Shown here one piece after another: positions 35,448 through 44,126 of a DNA stretch of 64,000 nt; position 1 is the first letter of the stretch; each line of letters starts with the position of its first letter. The notes under the pieces are model-generated. The model did not search any database, had not been told where the DNA came from, and saw nothing but the letters and a program-made list of their open reading frames with translations. The translations under genes and the position numbers were made by a program. Where the stretch lies: positions 1 to 64,000 of the forward strand of contig JACKJC010000002.1 in assembly GCA_020638195.1 (NCBI GenBank), written 5' to 3'. This DNA comes from Methylobacteriaceae bacterium (GTDB lineage Bacteria > Pseudomonadota > Alphaproteobacteria > Rhizobiales > Beijerinckiaceae).

Positions 35448-36074
35448 ATGAACGAGATGATTTGCGTGGCCGATCCAGCCGATCTCGCGGCATTGTCCCC
35501 GCGCGAGCGGCTCATCCTCGCCGCGACGCGGCTGTTCTGCGCGCACGGGATCGCCGCAACGGGCGTCGACGCCGTGCTGCGTGAGGCGGGCGTCGCCAAA
35601 ATGACGCTCTACAAGCTATTCGGCTCGAAGGATCGGCTCGTCGAGGCCGTGCTGGATGAGGAGGGCCGGCGCTGGCGCGGCTGGTTCCTGCCGGCGCTGA
35701 CGCAAGGGCCCGGGACGGCTCGTGAAAAGCTCGACCGCGTTTTTCCGCTGCTCAGGGAATGGTTCGAGCGCGAGGATTTCTATGGCTGCCCGTTCATCAA
35801 TGCGGTTGGCGAACATGAGAAGAGCGATCCGCGACTGCGCGAACTCGCCATGCAGCACAAGGCGGCGGTCCTCGATGCGATTTCGGCGCTGGCGGCCGAG
35901 GCCGGCGCGCGCGAACCTGAATCGCTGGCGCATCAGATCGGATTGCTGATCGATGGCGCGATCGTCGCGGCGATGGTCACACGTCAGCCGGCGCTGGCCG
36001 ATGTTGCAGCTACGGCTTGCGGCGCGGTCGTTGATGCGGCGCTGCCGGCACGCCGACGCGCCCAGAAGGCCTAA
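35448..36074 (+). CDS. TetR-family transcriptional regulator
   Basis: A 208-residue repressor. The N-terminal helix-turn-helix reads LILAATRLFCAHGIAATGVD then VAKMTLYKLFGSKDRLVEAVL; the C-terminal helical domain includes REDFYGCPFINAVGE with one Cys. It is transcribed away from the osmC operon with the palindrome between them, so it most likely represses that operon. The ATG at 35448 follows GGAAAGGGG; the longer frame starts inside the operator. Confidence 0.88.
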   Translation: MNEMICVADPADLAALSPRERLILAATRLFCAHGIAATGVDAVLREAGVAKMTLYKLFGSKDRLVEAVLDEEGRRWRGWFLPALTQGPGTAREKLDRVFPLLREWFEREDFYGCPFINAVGEHEKSDPRLRELAMQHKAAVLDAISALAAEAGAREPESLAHQIGLLIDGAIVAAMVTRQPALADVAATACGAVVDAALPARRRAQKA

Positions 36075-36083
36075 AGGCGCGCC

Positions 36084-37094
36084 TCAGAACTGCGCCTGCT
36101 CGGCCTCGAGATAGGCGATCGAGACGTATTTGCCGATGTTGTTGGCCCAGCCCTTGGTCTCCTGGGCCTTCTCGGACACGCGCGGGTCTTTCATGGCCTC
36201 GGCGAGCGCGCCTTCGAGCGGGATGCCCTGCTTCACGGCGCGCGTACAGGCCTCGTAGATGCCGGCGAACAGCGAGCGCTGCCATTCCAGAACCTTTTGG
36301 CCGGCGTCGCCGTGCGCGGGGACCCACACGGCCGTCTTGCTGTTTGCGATCAGCTTGTCGATGGCGTCGAGCGTGCCCTGGTACGAGCCGTCCTCCATGT
36401 TGGCGATGCGGCGGTCCATGAGAATGTCGCCGACGCACATGGCTTGATCTTCCGGCACTTCGATAGCGATGTCGAAGGGCGTGTGGGCCGTGCCGTAGTG
36501 ATGGACACGCAGCGTGGCGTCGCCGAGCGAGAGCGTGAAGCCGTGGTCGACATCCTTGCTCGGCGGGATGATGCGCGTGCCCGAACTCGCCTGGTTCGTC
36601 CATTTCAGCATGGCGTCGCGCCAGGAGGTTCCCGTGCCGCCCTCGATCGCGGTGCGCGTGCCCGCCATGGCGTAGATCGGGATTTCCTTGCCGTAGGCTT
36701 CCACGAAGCCGTGGTTCCCGAGCCAATGGTCGCCGTGGTAGTGCGTGTTGAAGACGCCGATCACGGGCGCCTTCGTCACCGTCTGTAATTGTCGAATGCT
36801 CATCCGCGCGATCTGCAGCGAGGCGCCGCTGTCGATGACGATGACGCCCTCTTTGCCGACGATGAAAACTATGTTGGACATCAATCCCTGGTTTTCGGGC
36901 GTCGGAAAGCCGTCGGGCGCCTCGACCATGTAGATATGCGGGCTCAGCTTCTGGATCGGCTGGTCTTTCACCGGCGGGCCGAGCACGACATCGTCATCGG
37001 CGGCGAAGGCCGGCATGCAGAGATTGTATTGCGCCAGCGGCAGACCGCCGGCCACGGCCGCTCCTGCGAGGACGTTTCGCCGCGTGATCGCCAT
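36084..37094 (-). CDS. soxH: Metallo-beta-lactamase-fold hydrolase, SoxH-like
   Basis: A 336-residue exported MBL-fold protein. A Tat signal (ITRRNVLAGAAVAGG) is followed by the Zn motif THYHGDHWLGN, a middle His in TAHTPFDIAIE and a His in VPAHGD. SoxH proteins of this type sit at the end of sox clusters; the reaction is not established and glyoxalase- or thioesterase-type chemistry is possible. It is the last gene of the minus-strand sox unit, converging on tetR. Confidence 0.8.
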   Translation of the reverse strand: MAITRRNVLAGAAVAGGLPLAQYNLCMPAFAADDDVVLGPPVKDQPIQKLSPHIYMVEAPDGFPTPENQGLMSNIVFIVGKEGVIVIDSGASLQIARMSIRQLQTVTKAPVIGVFNTHYHGDHWLGNHGFVEAYGKEIPIYAMAGTRTAIEGGTGTSWRDAMLKWTNQASSGTRIIPPSKDVDHGFTLSLGDATLRVHHYGTAHTPFDIAIEVPEDQAMCVGDILMDRRIANMEDGSYQGTLDAIDKLIANSKTAVWVPAHGDAGQKVLEWQRSLFAGIYEACTRAVKQGIPLEGALAEAMKDPRVSEKAQETKGWANNIGKYVSIAYLEAEQAQF

Positions 37095-37109
37095 GTGCGC
37101 CTCTGCTGC

Positions 37110-37427
37110 CTACTTGTATTTGTAGAAGTCGGCATTGAGCGCCGACGACATTTTTTCGATGTCTTCCGGGAAGGCCATCACGCCGGTGTTGGCGACGCAG
37201 AGCTTGACGTAACGGTCGAGCGCGGCGCGATCCCTGGCCTTGCGATCCTCGCGCGTGTACAGGCTCAGCGCCTCGTTGTCGGCGGAATGGCTCTGATGGC
37301 AATTGCCGTTGCAATTGTGTTCCTTGAGAAGCGCGCGTCCCTCGGAGATCGTGGAAGCATCTTCGGCGAAGGCCGACGATGAGCCGAGCGACAGGAGTGC
37401 TGCGAGGGCGAGGCTAGGCGATCGCAT
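37110..37427 (-). CDS. Small secreted protein with a CX3CH heme-like motif
   Basis: A 105-residue protein with a Sec signal peptide (cleavage near AFAED). The motif is CNGNCH (Cys39, Cys43, His44), with three residues between the cysteines instead of the two in a normal c-type heme site. A further Cys77 and Met84 are possible ligands. The remainder is charged and helical (DRKARDRAALDRYVKLC). The reading CAC AAT TGC AAC GGC AAT TGC CAT is unambiguous. The gene overlaps the YeeE/YedE gene by 14 bases inside the sox unit. It may be a cytochrome or a thiol carrier; I cannot decide. Confidence 0.7.
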   Translation of the reverse strand: MRSPSLALAALLSLGSSSAFAEDASTISEGRALLKEHNCNGNCHQSHSADNEALSLYTREDRKARDRAALDRYVKLCVANTGVMAFPEDIEKMSSALNADFYKYK

Positions 37428-38481
37428 AGGCGCGCTTCTCCCTGCGCTGATCGATGAGGCGGTCCGTAACGACGGCGCCGATCCACATGGACCACAGGAC
37501 GATCCAGGCCGTCAGCGCGAAGACCGAGGCGCCGGAGACGCCGGCGCCGACGGCGCAGCCGCCGGCCAGTACGCCGCCGAAGCCCATGAGACAGCCGCCG
37601 GCAATGTATCGACGCATGCTGGAGCCGTCATGAAAGCCTTCGAGCTTCAGGTCGCCGTTGAGCGCGCCCGACATGAAAGCCCCGATGAAGACGCCGGGGA
37701 TGAGCCCGAGATCGAAGGTGACTTTCGAACCCGGCGGCGCGAGCACGTACATCAGCATGTCGGCGGACGGCGACGTGAAGCTGACGGCGTGCACCGGCGC
37801 CACTTCGAACGAGACCGAAGCCATGTAGAAATTGAACCACCAGGCGAGACCGACCATCAAGCCAACTCCGATCGCGGCGAAGGCGTAGGATAGTCTTGTC
37901 TTCGAGCGCATGGCGATCACGACGCCCGCGATCAGCCACAGGACGGCGAAGATCAGGCCACCCTTGTTGCCGATCTTGAACATGGCGAGCAGGTCGCGCG
38001 TCGAGGAATCGATCGTCCACCAGCTGTTGATGGCCGCGCGCGCCGGCGATAGCAGTCCGTCGCGCGACATTTGCGCAACCACGGCGAAGACGAGTCCCGA
38101 CAGAAGCGCGCGCAGGTTGCCGGTCGCCGAGAGCACCAGCATGCGGCTGCCGCAGGCGCGCGTCAGCGTCATGCCGCAGCCGAACATCAGCCCGCCGATG
38201 ATCGCGCCCGACAGGCTGCCGGTATTGTTGAGTTGGCGCACCGCGCCGGTGTTGAAGAGTTCGAGCAGGATCAGAGCCTGCGTGACGATCAGCGCGGTCG
38301 AAAAGGTGAAAAGCCAGATCGCCATGCGCTCGCCGATCACGCCATGCGCGATCTCGAGCGTCGCTGCGCGCAGGCAGAAGCGGGAATATTGCGCGAACGC
38401 GCCGAACAATATTCCGACAACGAGGCCGCCGAGGGCGAGGACCCACTGATCCCCGAGCGTATCGATCAGCCACTCGACCAT
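37414..38481 (-). CDS. YeeE/YedE-family (TsuA/SoxT-type) sulfur-compound transporter
   Basis: A 355-residue membrane protein with about nine to ten segments. The conserved cysteines are in QYSRFCLRA, GCGMTLTRACGSRM and GGCAVGAGVSG. In the structurally known thiosulfate importer TsuA, such cysteines line the path and hand thiosulfate through. Fused two-repeat form, unlike the split pair at 49272-50443. It lies one base after the DsrE gene, in the sox unit, so uptake or exchange of thiosulfate or sulfane sulfur is likely. Confidence 0.87.
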   Translation of the reverse strand: MVEWLIDTLGDQWVLALGGLVVGILFGAFAQYSRFCLRAATLEIAHGVIGERMAIWLFTFSTALIVTQALILLELFNTGAVRQLNNTGSLSGAIIGGLMFGCGMTLTRACGSRMLVLSATGNLRALLSGLVFAVVAQMSRDGLLSPARAAINSWWTIDSSTRDLLAMFKIGNKGGLIFAVLWLIAGVVIAMRSKTRLSYAFAAIGVGLMVGLAWWFNFYMASVSFEVAPVHAVSFTSPSADMLMYVLAPPGSKVTFDLGLIPGVFIGAFMSGALNGDLKLEGFHDGSSMRRYIAGGCLMGFGGVLAGGCAVGAGVSGASVFALTAWIVLWSMWIGAVVTDRLIDQRREKRAYAIA

Positions 38482-38482
38482 G

Positions 38483-38917
38483 TCAGGGCTTGATATAGGC
38501 GTAGTGTTCGCGGAACTGAAGCTGGCCGAGGCGGACTACGCCCGAGGGCGTGAAATCGGCGTCGAGAACGAACTTGTCCTTGGCGATGTTACGCCGCTTC
38601 ATGGTGATCTCGCAGACCTCGAAGGTGACGCCCTTGGCCTTCAGGCCCGAGATCAGCGGGCCGTATTCGGCGCCACTCTTCTGATCCTTCGCGCCATCGA
38701 ACAGGAAGTCGATGCCGTCGGCATGGGCGACGACGACGATCTTGGTGTCCGGGGCGACGTCGAGATGGTTGCGGATATTGCGCAGGCCCTTGAGCGCCTG
38801 CGCGGCCGCGTTGTCGATGTGATAGACGACCTTGTCGCCGGCGAAAGCCGGCGTCGCGCCGACGAGGAGGAGAAGAACGAGCGCGATCCGTTGCAGGGCG
38901 TGACGTAGAGCGTTCAT
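38483..38917 (-). CDS. DsrE-like secreted protein of the sox cluster
   Basis: A 144-residue protein with a Sec signal (LLLLVGATPAFAGD) and a DsrE/DsrF-type fold (VVYHIDNAAAQALKGLRNIRNH, IVVVAHADGIDFLFDG). One cysteine in GVTFEVCEITM stands where DsrE-type sulfur carriers bind sulfur. It may be a periplasmic persulfide carrier. GAGGAGG precedes the ATG at 38917; upstream in-frame starts are rejected because they overlap soxB. Confidence 0.8.
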   Translation of the reverse strand: MNALRHALQRIALVLLLLVGATPAFAGDKVVYHIDNAAAQALKGLRNIRNHLDVAPDTKIVVVAHADGIDFLFDGAKDQKSGAEYGPLISGLKAKGVTFEVCEITMKRRNIAKDKFVLDADFTPSGVVRLGQLQFREHYAYIKP

Positions 38918-38942
38918 CGATTTCCTCCTCATGATTATTATG

Positions 38943-40664
38943 TCAGGCGGCCATGCCGGGATTGCCGTCGACGTTCTTGAGCTTGGGCAGGTTGAGATCC
39001 GGCGTCTTGACGGTCTTCTTGGCGCGCAGATTTCGGGCGACGAGATCCCAGATAGGCTCACCGCCGGCGTCCTTGGCGGCTTCGGCGACCGGCGCCCAGC
39101 CGGCGACCTTATAGGTCTTGTTCGCCTCTATGGCCTTGCCCTTGAGCGTCATATTGTCGATGCGCGAGCCCATGGTGGCGGTCGGGTCGCACGAATAGTT
39201 CATGCCGCCGACGCGGACCATGTCGCCGCCCTGCTGATAGTAGGGGTCGGGGTTGAAGAGGTTGTCGCAGACGTCCTCGAGGATTTCCTTGATCTGCGAG
39301 CCCTTCATCTCGGTGAGGGTCACATAGGGATAAGTGATCGCGGTCTGGTCGAGGACGTTTTCCATCGTGATCGCTTCGCCCGGCAGGATCGTCGTGCCCC
39401 AGCGGAAGCCCGGCGAGAAAGAAATCTCGGCGTTCTTTTCCTCGATCAACGCGTCGAGGATGAGCTGGTCGAAGCTGCCGTTGAAATTGCCGCGACGATA
39501 GAGCAGGCCCTCGCTGATCGCGAGCTTCTCGTCGAGCTTCGACTTGAACGGCGCGCGCGCCTTGTCGATCAGCGCCTGCATGGTCGGATCGGCAGGCAGC
39601 AGGTTGGCGAAAACCGGCAGCAGCTTGTAACGGAAGTCGGCGACCTTGCCGTTCTTCACGTCGAGGTCGAGCACGCCGAGGAACTTGCCGTTCGAGCCGG
39701 CGTTCATGACGATCGTCTTGCCGCTCTTGTTGGCGACGACGGTCGGGCGCGGCATGCCGTCGTGTGTGTGGCCGCCGAAAATCGCGTCGACGCCGGTGAT
39801 GCGCGAGGCCATCTTCAGGTCGACGTCCATGCCGTTGTGCGAGATGATAACGACGACCTGCGCGCCGTCGCCGCGCGCGGCGTCGACGGTCTTCTGCATG
39901 TTGTCTTCCTGGATGCCGAAGGTCCAGTCGGCGACCATATAGCGCGGGTTGGCGATCGGCGTGTAGGGGAAGGCCTGGCCGATGATGGCGACCTTGACGC
40001 CGTTCACGTTGCGCATGGAATAGGGTTTAAACACGGCGTCGCCGAAGTCGGCCGTCTTGATGTTCTGCGCGACGATCTCGATCTTTCCGGCGAAATCCCC
40101 CTTCGAGACTTCCTCGACGCGCTCCTGGCCGTAGGTGCATTCCCAATGGAGGGTCATGAGATCGACGCCAAGCGCCTTGGCCGCGTCGACCATGTCCTGG
40201 CCCTTGGTCCACAGCGCGACGCCGGAGCCCTGCCAGGTGTCGCCGCCGTCGAGCAGCAACGCGCCAGGGCGCTGCGCCTTGATGCGCTTCACGAGCGTGG
40301 CCAGATGGGCGAAGCCGCCGACCTTGCCGTAGACGCCGGCGTAGCGCTCGAAGTCGAGATAGGTGAAGGCGTGCGCCAGCATCGGGTCGGCCGGAATTTC
40401 GAAATGCTTCAGGAAATTCTGGCCGACGATATGCGGCGCCTTGCCCGCCATTCCCGCGACGCCGAGGTTGACGTTCGGCTCGCGGAAATAGATCGGCAGC
40501 AATTGCGCGTGGCAATCGGTGATGTGCAGGAGGGAGACATTGCCGAACGCCGGCGCGTCATAGATCTTGCCGGCGTTCTTCTCGGCTTGCGCGAAACTCG
40601 CCGTGGGCGCCAGGCCGGACACGCCGGCGGCCGCCAATACGTTCAGAAATTCACGACGGTTCAC
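38943..40664 (-). CDS. soxB: Thiosulfohydrolase SoxB
   Basis: A 573-residue periplasmic enzyme that releases sulfate from SoxY-bound cysteine S-thiosulfonate. It has a Tat signal (NRREFLNVLAAAG), then the di-Mn metallophosphoesterase blocks LHITDCHAQ, LLLDGGDTWQGSG, IISHNGMD and FGGHTHDGMP, and QGGDMVRVGGMNY in the C-terminal domain. No ATG fits the N-terminus; the start is GTG at 40664, which directly precedes the twin-arginine signal and lies 17 bases after soxX. Confidence 0.95.
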   Translation of the reverse strand: MNRREFLNVLAAAGVSGLAPTASFAQAEKNAGKIYDAPAFGNVSLLHITDCHAQLLPIYFREPNVNLGVAGMAGKAPHIVGQNFLKHFEIPADPMLAHAFTYLDFERYAGVYGKVGGFAHLATLVKRIKAQRPGALLLDGGDTWQGSGVALWTKGQDMVDAAKALGVDLMTLHWECTYGQERVEEVSKGDFAGKIEIVAQNIKTADFGDAVFKPYSMRNVNGVKVAIIGQAFPYTPIANPRYMVADWTFGIQEDNMQKTVDAARGDGAQVVVIISHNGMDVDLKMASRITGVDAIFGGHTHDGMPRPTVVANKSGKTIVMNAGSNGKFLGVLDLDVKNGKVADFRYKLLPVFANLLPADPTMQALIDKARAPFKSKLDEKLAISEGLLYRRGNFNGSFDQLILDALIEEKNAEISFSPGFRWGTTILPGEAITMENVLDQTAITYPYVTLTEMKGSQIKEILEDVCDNLFNPDPYYQQGGDMVRVGGMNYSCDPTATMGSRIDNMTLKGKAIEANKTYKVAGWAPVAEAAKDAGGEPIWDLVARNLRAKKTVKTPDLNLPKLKNVDGNPGMAA

Positions 40665-40681
40665 GGTCTTCCCCTGCAGTC

Positions 40682-41311
40682 TTACTGATTGACGGGCGAT
40701 TGCGGGTCGAGCAGCAGGGCCATGAGGTCCTTGATCTGCTCTTCCGTGATAATGCCCATATGGCCACCGCGCGGCATGTTGGAGCATGCATTGTAGGCCT
40801 TGGCGTTGTAGATGCGGCCCCAGGTGTACTTGAGCGTCTCTTCGTTGTTGGGGCGAAGCTTTCCGTAGTGCAGCAGGCTCGGTCCGATCGTTCCGTAGGA
40901 AATTTCCTTCGGCGAGATCTGATGGCAATTGTAGCAATTGCCGCCATTGACCTGTCCGGGCTTGTCGGTCGAGGTCAGACCACGACCGCTCTGGGCGACC
41001 TTTTCGCCCTTCTTCCAGTCGCCGAGGAACTTGCCGTCCGAAGGCCATTTGATCGTCGCCATGTTCTCGGCTTCGATCTTGGCGCGCATCTTGGCGGCGT
41101 CCTTGTCGTCTGCATGCTTGGGATCGGAGCAGAAGGCCTGCGTCGCGTCCTGGTCGAGACGCGAGAGCGTGGCCATGCCGACTTCGCGGAAGCTCGAGTG
41201 CACCATGGCCTTGAAGGCCGCGTCTTCGGCGCCCTTGCCCCAGTTGGTGTCGGCGGCGAAGGCTGGCGCGCTGGCGGCGATGGCCGCGAGGATGAGGATC
41301 GTCTTCTTCAT
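40682..41311 (-). CDS. soxX: SoxX, c-type cytochrome subunit of SoxAX
   Basis: A 209-residue secreted cytochrome. Sec signal (ILAAIAASAPAFA), a heme motif CYNCH, and Met in PRGGHMGIIT as probable sixth ligand. It is about 50 residues longer than the short SoxX type and belongs to the long-N-terminus type with charged helices. It pairs with SoxA, 11 bases upstream, in the L-cysteine S-thiosulfotransferase that loads thiosulfate on SoxY. Confidence 0.93.
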   Translation of the reverse strand: MKKTILILAAIAASAPAFAADTNWGKGAEDAAFKAMVHSSFREVGMATLSRLDQDATQAFCSDPKHADDKDAAKMRAKIEAENMATIKWPSDGKFLGDWKKGEKVAQSGRGLTSTDKPGQVNGGNCYNCHQISPKEISYGTIGPSLLHYGKLRPNNEETLKYTWGRIYNAKAYNACSNMPRGGHMGIITEEQIKDLMALLLDPQSPVNQ

Positions 41312-41322
41312 GGTCTCTCTCC

Positions 41323-42138
41323 TCAACGCTTGATGCCGGGGGTGGCCATGATGGCGCCGTTGGCGGTCGCCGCCATGAACATGGACAAGGCGATCGTCAC
41401 GTCGGAACCGTAGATCGGCTCGGGAAAGCGCTGCTGGCGGAAGCAGTCGGCCAGACGCCACTGCATGCCCCACATCTGGCCTGAGCTCACACGATAGGCT
41501 GGCCAGGACGTCCAGCCGGAGGCCGCGCCCTTAGGGGTCGGAATGTTGGGCAGTTCCTGCAGGCGAATGCGCACGCCTTCCTGGCCGTGGCAGGTGGAGC
41601 AGGAGAAATCGTGCGGGCCGCCCTGATAGTAGAACATGCGCTTGCCCAGATTGTACATCGCCTGTTCCTTGGGATGCGCGAGGCTCACCTTCACGGGCTT
41701 GTCCTTGGACATGCCGGAAATGTAGGTCGCGATCGCGTTGAGGTCGTCGCGTTCGGGGCTCTTCCATTTCGCCTTGACGTATTTGGAAACGTCGACGCCC
41801 TGCAACGTGGACATGCAGGTCAGCACGCGGCTCTCGGCGTCCTGCACCTTGTCGGTGTCCTTGAAGTAACGCGGCAGCTGCGCATAGGCGCCCGCGACGA
41901 CGCCGGCGCCGAGGCCGAGATCGCATTTCTCGAGCGAGACGTTCTTCGGACCGGCGGGCTTCTTCCAAAGCTCCTCGCCGCTCGCCTCGAACAGCTCGGC
42001 CGGATTGCCGTCCTTCAGGGCTTCACGATATTTTTCGATGCCTTCGATCGACTTGTCCGCTTCGGCGAAGGCGCCGACCGCGCCGAGCAGCGAGGCCGCA
42101 GTTACTGCAGCCAGGGCGAAATTCCATCGTCTCATCAA
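41323..42138 (-). CDS. soxA: SoxA, catalytic c-type cytochrome subunit of SoxAX
   Basis: A 271-residue secreted cytochrome with Sec signal. There is one heme motif, CSTCH, and the catalytic heme-ligating cysteine in RLADCFRQQRFPEP (the persulfide Cys of SoxA). The N-terminal heme of diheme SoxA is absent; instead cysteines in LEKCDLG and VLTCMS probably form a disulfide. This is the monoheme SoxA class. Confidence 0.95.
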   Translation of the reverse strand: MMRRWNFALAAVTAASLLGAVGAFAEADKSIEGIEKYREALKDGNPAELFEASGEELWKKPAGPKNVSLEKCDLGLGAGVVAGAYAQLPRYFKDTDKVQDAESRVLTCMSTLQGVDVSKYVKAKWKSPERDDLNAIATYISGMSKDKPVKVSLAHPKEQAMYNLGKRMFYYQGGPHDFSCSTCHGQEGVRIRLQELPNIPTPKGAASGWTSWPAYRVSSGQMWGMQWRLADCFRQQRFPEPIYGSDVTIALSMFMAATANGAIMATPGIKR

Positions 42139-42202
42139 ATCCCCTCCCGACGAGCGCTCCGGCGTCCCGGATCGTTTGTTCGTTGTTGCCTCGAATTTAC
42201 GA

Positions 42203-42227
42203 GCGCGCGGCCCGCGAAGCCGCGCGC
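42203..42227 (-). repeat. Hairpin in the soxZ-soxA gap
   Basis: GCGCGCGGC and GCCGCGCGC form a 9-bp stem with a 7-base loop, 11 bases past the soxZ stop in the 99-base gap. No T-tract follows in the direction of transcription, so a processing or stabilising element is more likely than a terminator. It may help set the SoxYZ to SoxAX ratio. Confidence 0.5.
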
Positions 42228-42237
42228 TTCTTGCGTG

Positions 42238-42549
42238 CTAGCTGACCGTCGCTTCGTCCGTGCGCGTGTCGCCCTTGCTGTCGGTCCAGGTGATGGCGAC
42301 CTTGTCGCCGGCCTTGCCGCCCTTGATCTTGAAGGCGAGGTACGGGTTCTTCGAAACCGAAGGACCCCACTGCGCGGTCATGACTTCCTTGCCGTTCAGC
42401 TTGGCGACGACTTCCGCGATAAACCAGGCCGGCACGACATTGCCGGAGGAATCCTTGCGGAAACCGGTCTCCATCTCGTGGTTCATGAGAACCTTCACTT
42501 CGGTCACGCCGCCCTTGGAGGCGGCGCGAATCTTCATCGGATGACCCAT
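42238..42549 (-). CDS. soxZ: SoxZ, subunit of the SoxYZ carrier
   Basis: A 103-residue protein without signal peptide, as usual for SoxZ, which is co-exported with Tat-substrate SoxY. Typical sequence: KVLMNHEMETGFRKDSSGNV, PAWFIAEVVAKLNGKEV, and the immunoglobulin-like strands with NPYLAFKIKGGKAGDKVAI. It is 21 bases after soxY. Confidence 0.95.
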   Translation of the reverse strand: MGHPMKIRAASKGGVTEVKVLMNHEMETGFRKDSSGNVVPAWFIAEVVAKLNGKEVMTAQWGPSVSKNPYLAFKIKGGKAGDKVAITWTDSKGDTRTDEATVS

Positions 42550-42570
42550 GTCTTTCTCCTCCTTGGTCGA

Positions 42571-43035
42571 TCAGCCGCCGCAGCCGCCGAGCGTGACCTT
42601 GATTTCCTTGGTCGCGGTATAGAATTTGCCGTCCGCCTTCACGAGGGCGATGACGTTCGACGTCTGACCCATCTTGATGCGGGTGGTGACGTCGGCGACC
42701 ATGTCCGGGCCGATGTCGAAGCTGGCCGCGAGCATGTTCGGGTTCTTCTCGACGAGGAACGCGATCTGCGTCGTGTTCGGCAGCTTGCTGACGCACTGCA
42801 GCGGCACGACCGCGCCATTTTCGGCGATGTCGGAAGCGATGAGCTGCACTTCGCCGCTCTCCTTCGGACCATCCGCGCCCATCGCCTTATAGGTGTCGGG
42901 CAGGGTCTTGCCTTCGAACGCCGCCTTGTTCCAGGCAGCGTAGGCCAGGCGCGGGATCGCCGCGCCAAAGGTCGCGATCAGTCCGAGCAATCCGCCATTC
43001 TTCAAGAGCTGGCGGCGACTTGTTTGGTTCAGCAT
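42571..43035 (-). CDS. soxY: SoxY, sulfur-carrier subunit
   Basis: A 154-residue protein with Tat signal (SRRQLLKNGGLLGL) and the C-terminal swinging arm GGCGG, whose Cys152 carries the sulfur intermediates. GGAGGG precedes the ATG at 43035; longer in-frame starts lack a ribosome site. It is followed by soxZ. Confidence 0.95.
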   Translation of the reverse strand: MLNQTSRRQLLKNGGLLGLIATFGAAIPRLAYAAWNKAAFEGKTLPDTYKAMGADGPKESGEVQLIASDIAENGAVVPLQCVSKLPNTTQIAFLVEKNPNMLAASFDIGPDMVADVTTRIKMGQTSNVIALVKADGKFYTATKEIKVTLGGCGG

Positions 43036-43076
43036 GCGATATGCCCTCCAGATTATAGTTTCGTTCATCACCGGGT

Positions 43077-44126
43077 TTACTTGCTCGGGGCGCCCTTCAG
43101 AATCCACGCCACGAGCGTCTTGAGATCGTCGTCTTTTATATCAGTCATGGGCGGCATTGCCACGTCGCCCCATGCGCCCTCTCCGCCTTCGCGGATCTTT
43201 TTGAACAATAGCCCGGAGACGTCCTGGCCCTTGTATTTCTCGGCCACATCCTTGTAGCTCGGACCGACCAGCTTCGTGTCGACGGCGTGGCAGGCGAGGC
43301 AGCCGGAGGTATCCGCGAGTTCTGCGGCCGGGTGCTTCTTGGCTGCCGAATCCGCGGCCGAAGGCCCGGTCGTCTGGCCGCGAACCTGTCCGACATGACG
43401 GTTCTGATCTGCGATGTTGCCGTGCGAGGACAGCGCGTATTCGGGCAGGCTCGACGCCACTTCCACCTTGTCCTTGCAATTCTTCATGCACACTTTGGCG
43501 TGCGTGTCGGGCTTCACCTTCTTGCCGCTGAAGGCCGTGCTCGGCCACATCGCATGATCGTAGATCATGCCGTTTCGATTCGGCATCATCTTCTGCACGT
43601 CGCGGATCGTCTGCTCGTTCAGCACGAAATCGTCCGGCACGATCTCGGAGAGATTGAGCATGTAGGCGAGCACCGCATAGACCTGATCGTTGCTCAGGCT
43701 CTTGGGCGCGTTCCATGGCATTGCGCGGCGGATGTAGTCGAACAGCGTGGAGACGGTCGCGACCTTCATGAAGGTCGTGCGGCCGGGATAGTCTGGGCGC
43801 TTCAACGCGGCGACATGGCCGGATTTCACGTCGTCCTTGGTGACGCCGCCGATAAGCGGCGAGAAAACCTTGTTGCTCTCGCCGAACGTGCCATGACAGA
43901 CGGCGCACTTGCCTTCCCACACGGTCTCGCCGTCGGAGACGGTTCCGGAACCCTTCGGAAGTCCTGCAAAATCGGGACGTACGTCGATGTCCCACGCCTT
44001 CACCTCGTCGGGCGTCGCGGCGCGGCCGAGGCCGAAATCGTCGAGCGCACGCGCAGGCGACGCAGCGGCGAGCGCGGCGGCAAGGAAGATGGCCTGCGCC
44101 AGGGCGGGCTTAGAGAACCTGAACAT
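43077..44126 (-). CDS. soxD: SoxD, diheme cytochrome c of sulfane dehydrogenase SoxCD
   Basis: A 349-residue secreted cytochrome with two heme motifs, CAVCH in GKCAVCHGTFG and CLACH in SGCLACHAVD, near the N- and C-terminal thirds. Met ligands are likely in RAMPWN and VAMPPMTD. It is the electron acceptor of SoxC, whose gene overlaps by 17 bases. The presence of SoxCD implies complete oxidation of the sulfane sulfur rather than sulfur-globule storage. Confidence 0.93.
   Translation of the reverse strand: MFRFSKPALAQAIFLAAALAAASPARALDDFGLGRAATPDEVKAWDIDVRPDFAGLPKGSGTVSDGETVWEGKCAVCHGTFGESNKVFSPLIGGVTKDDVKSGHVAALKRPDYPGRTTFMKVATVSTLFDYIRRAMPWNAPKSLSNDQVYAVLAYMLNLSEIVPDDFVLNEQTIRDVQKMMPNRNGMIYDHAMWPSTAFSGKKVKPDTHAKVCMKNCKDKVEVASSLPEYALSSHGNIADQNRHVGQVRGQTTGPSAADSAAKKHPAAELADTSGCLACHAVDTKLVGPSYKDVAEKYKGQDVSGLLFKKIREGGEGAWGDVAMPPMTDIKDDDLKTLVAWILKGAPSK

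Noticed and set aside
38931..40688. 585-residue plus-strand frame opposite soxB
   Set aside because: soxB motifs on the minus strand are unambiguous; this frame is a composition shadow.
41587..43257. 556-residue plus-strand frame opposite soxA/soxZ/soxY
   Set aside because: It spans three real genes and their gaps, with no recognisable domain.
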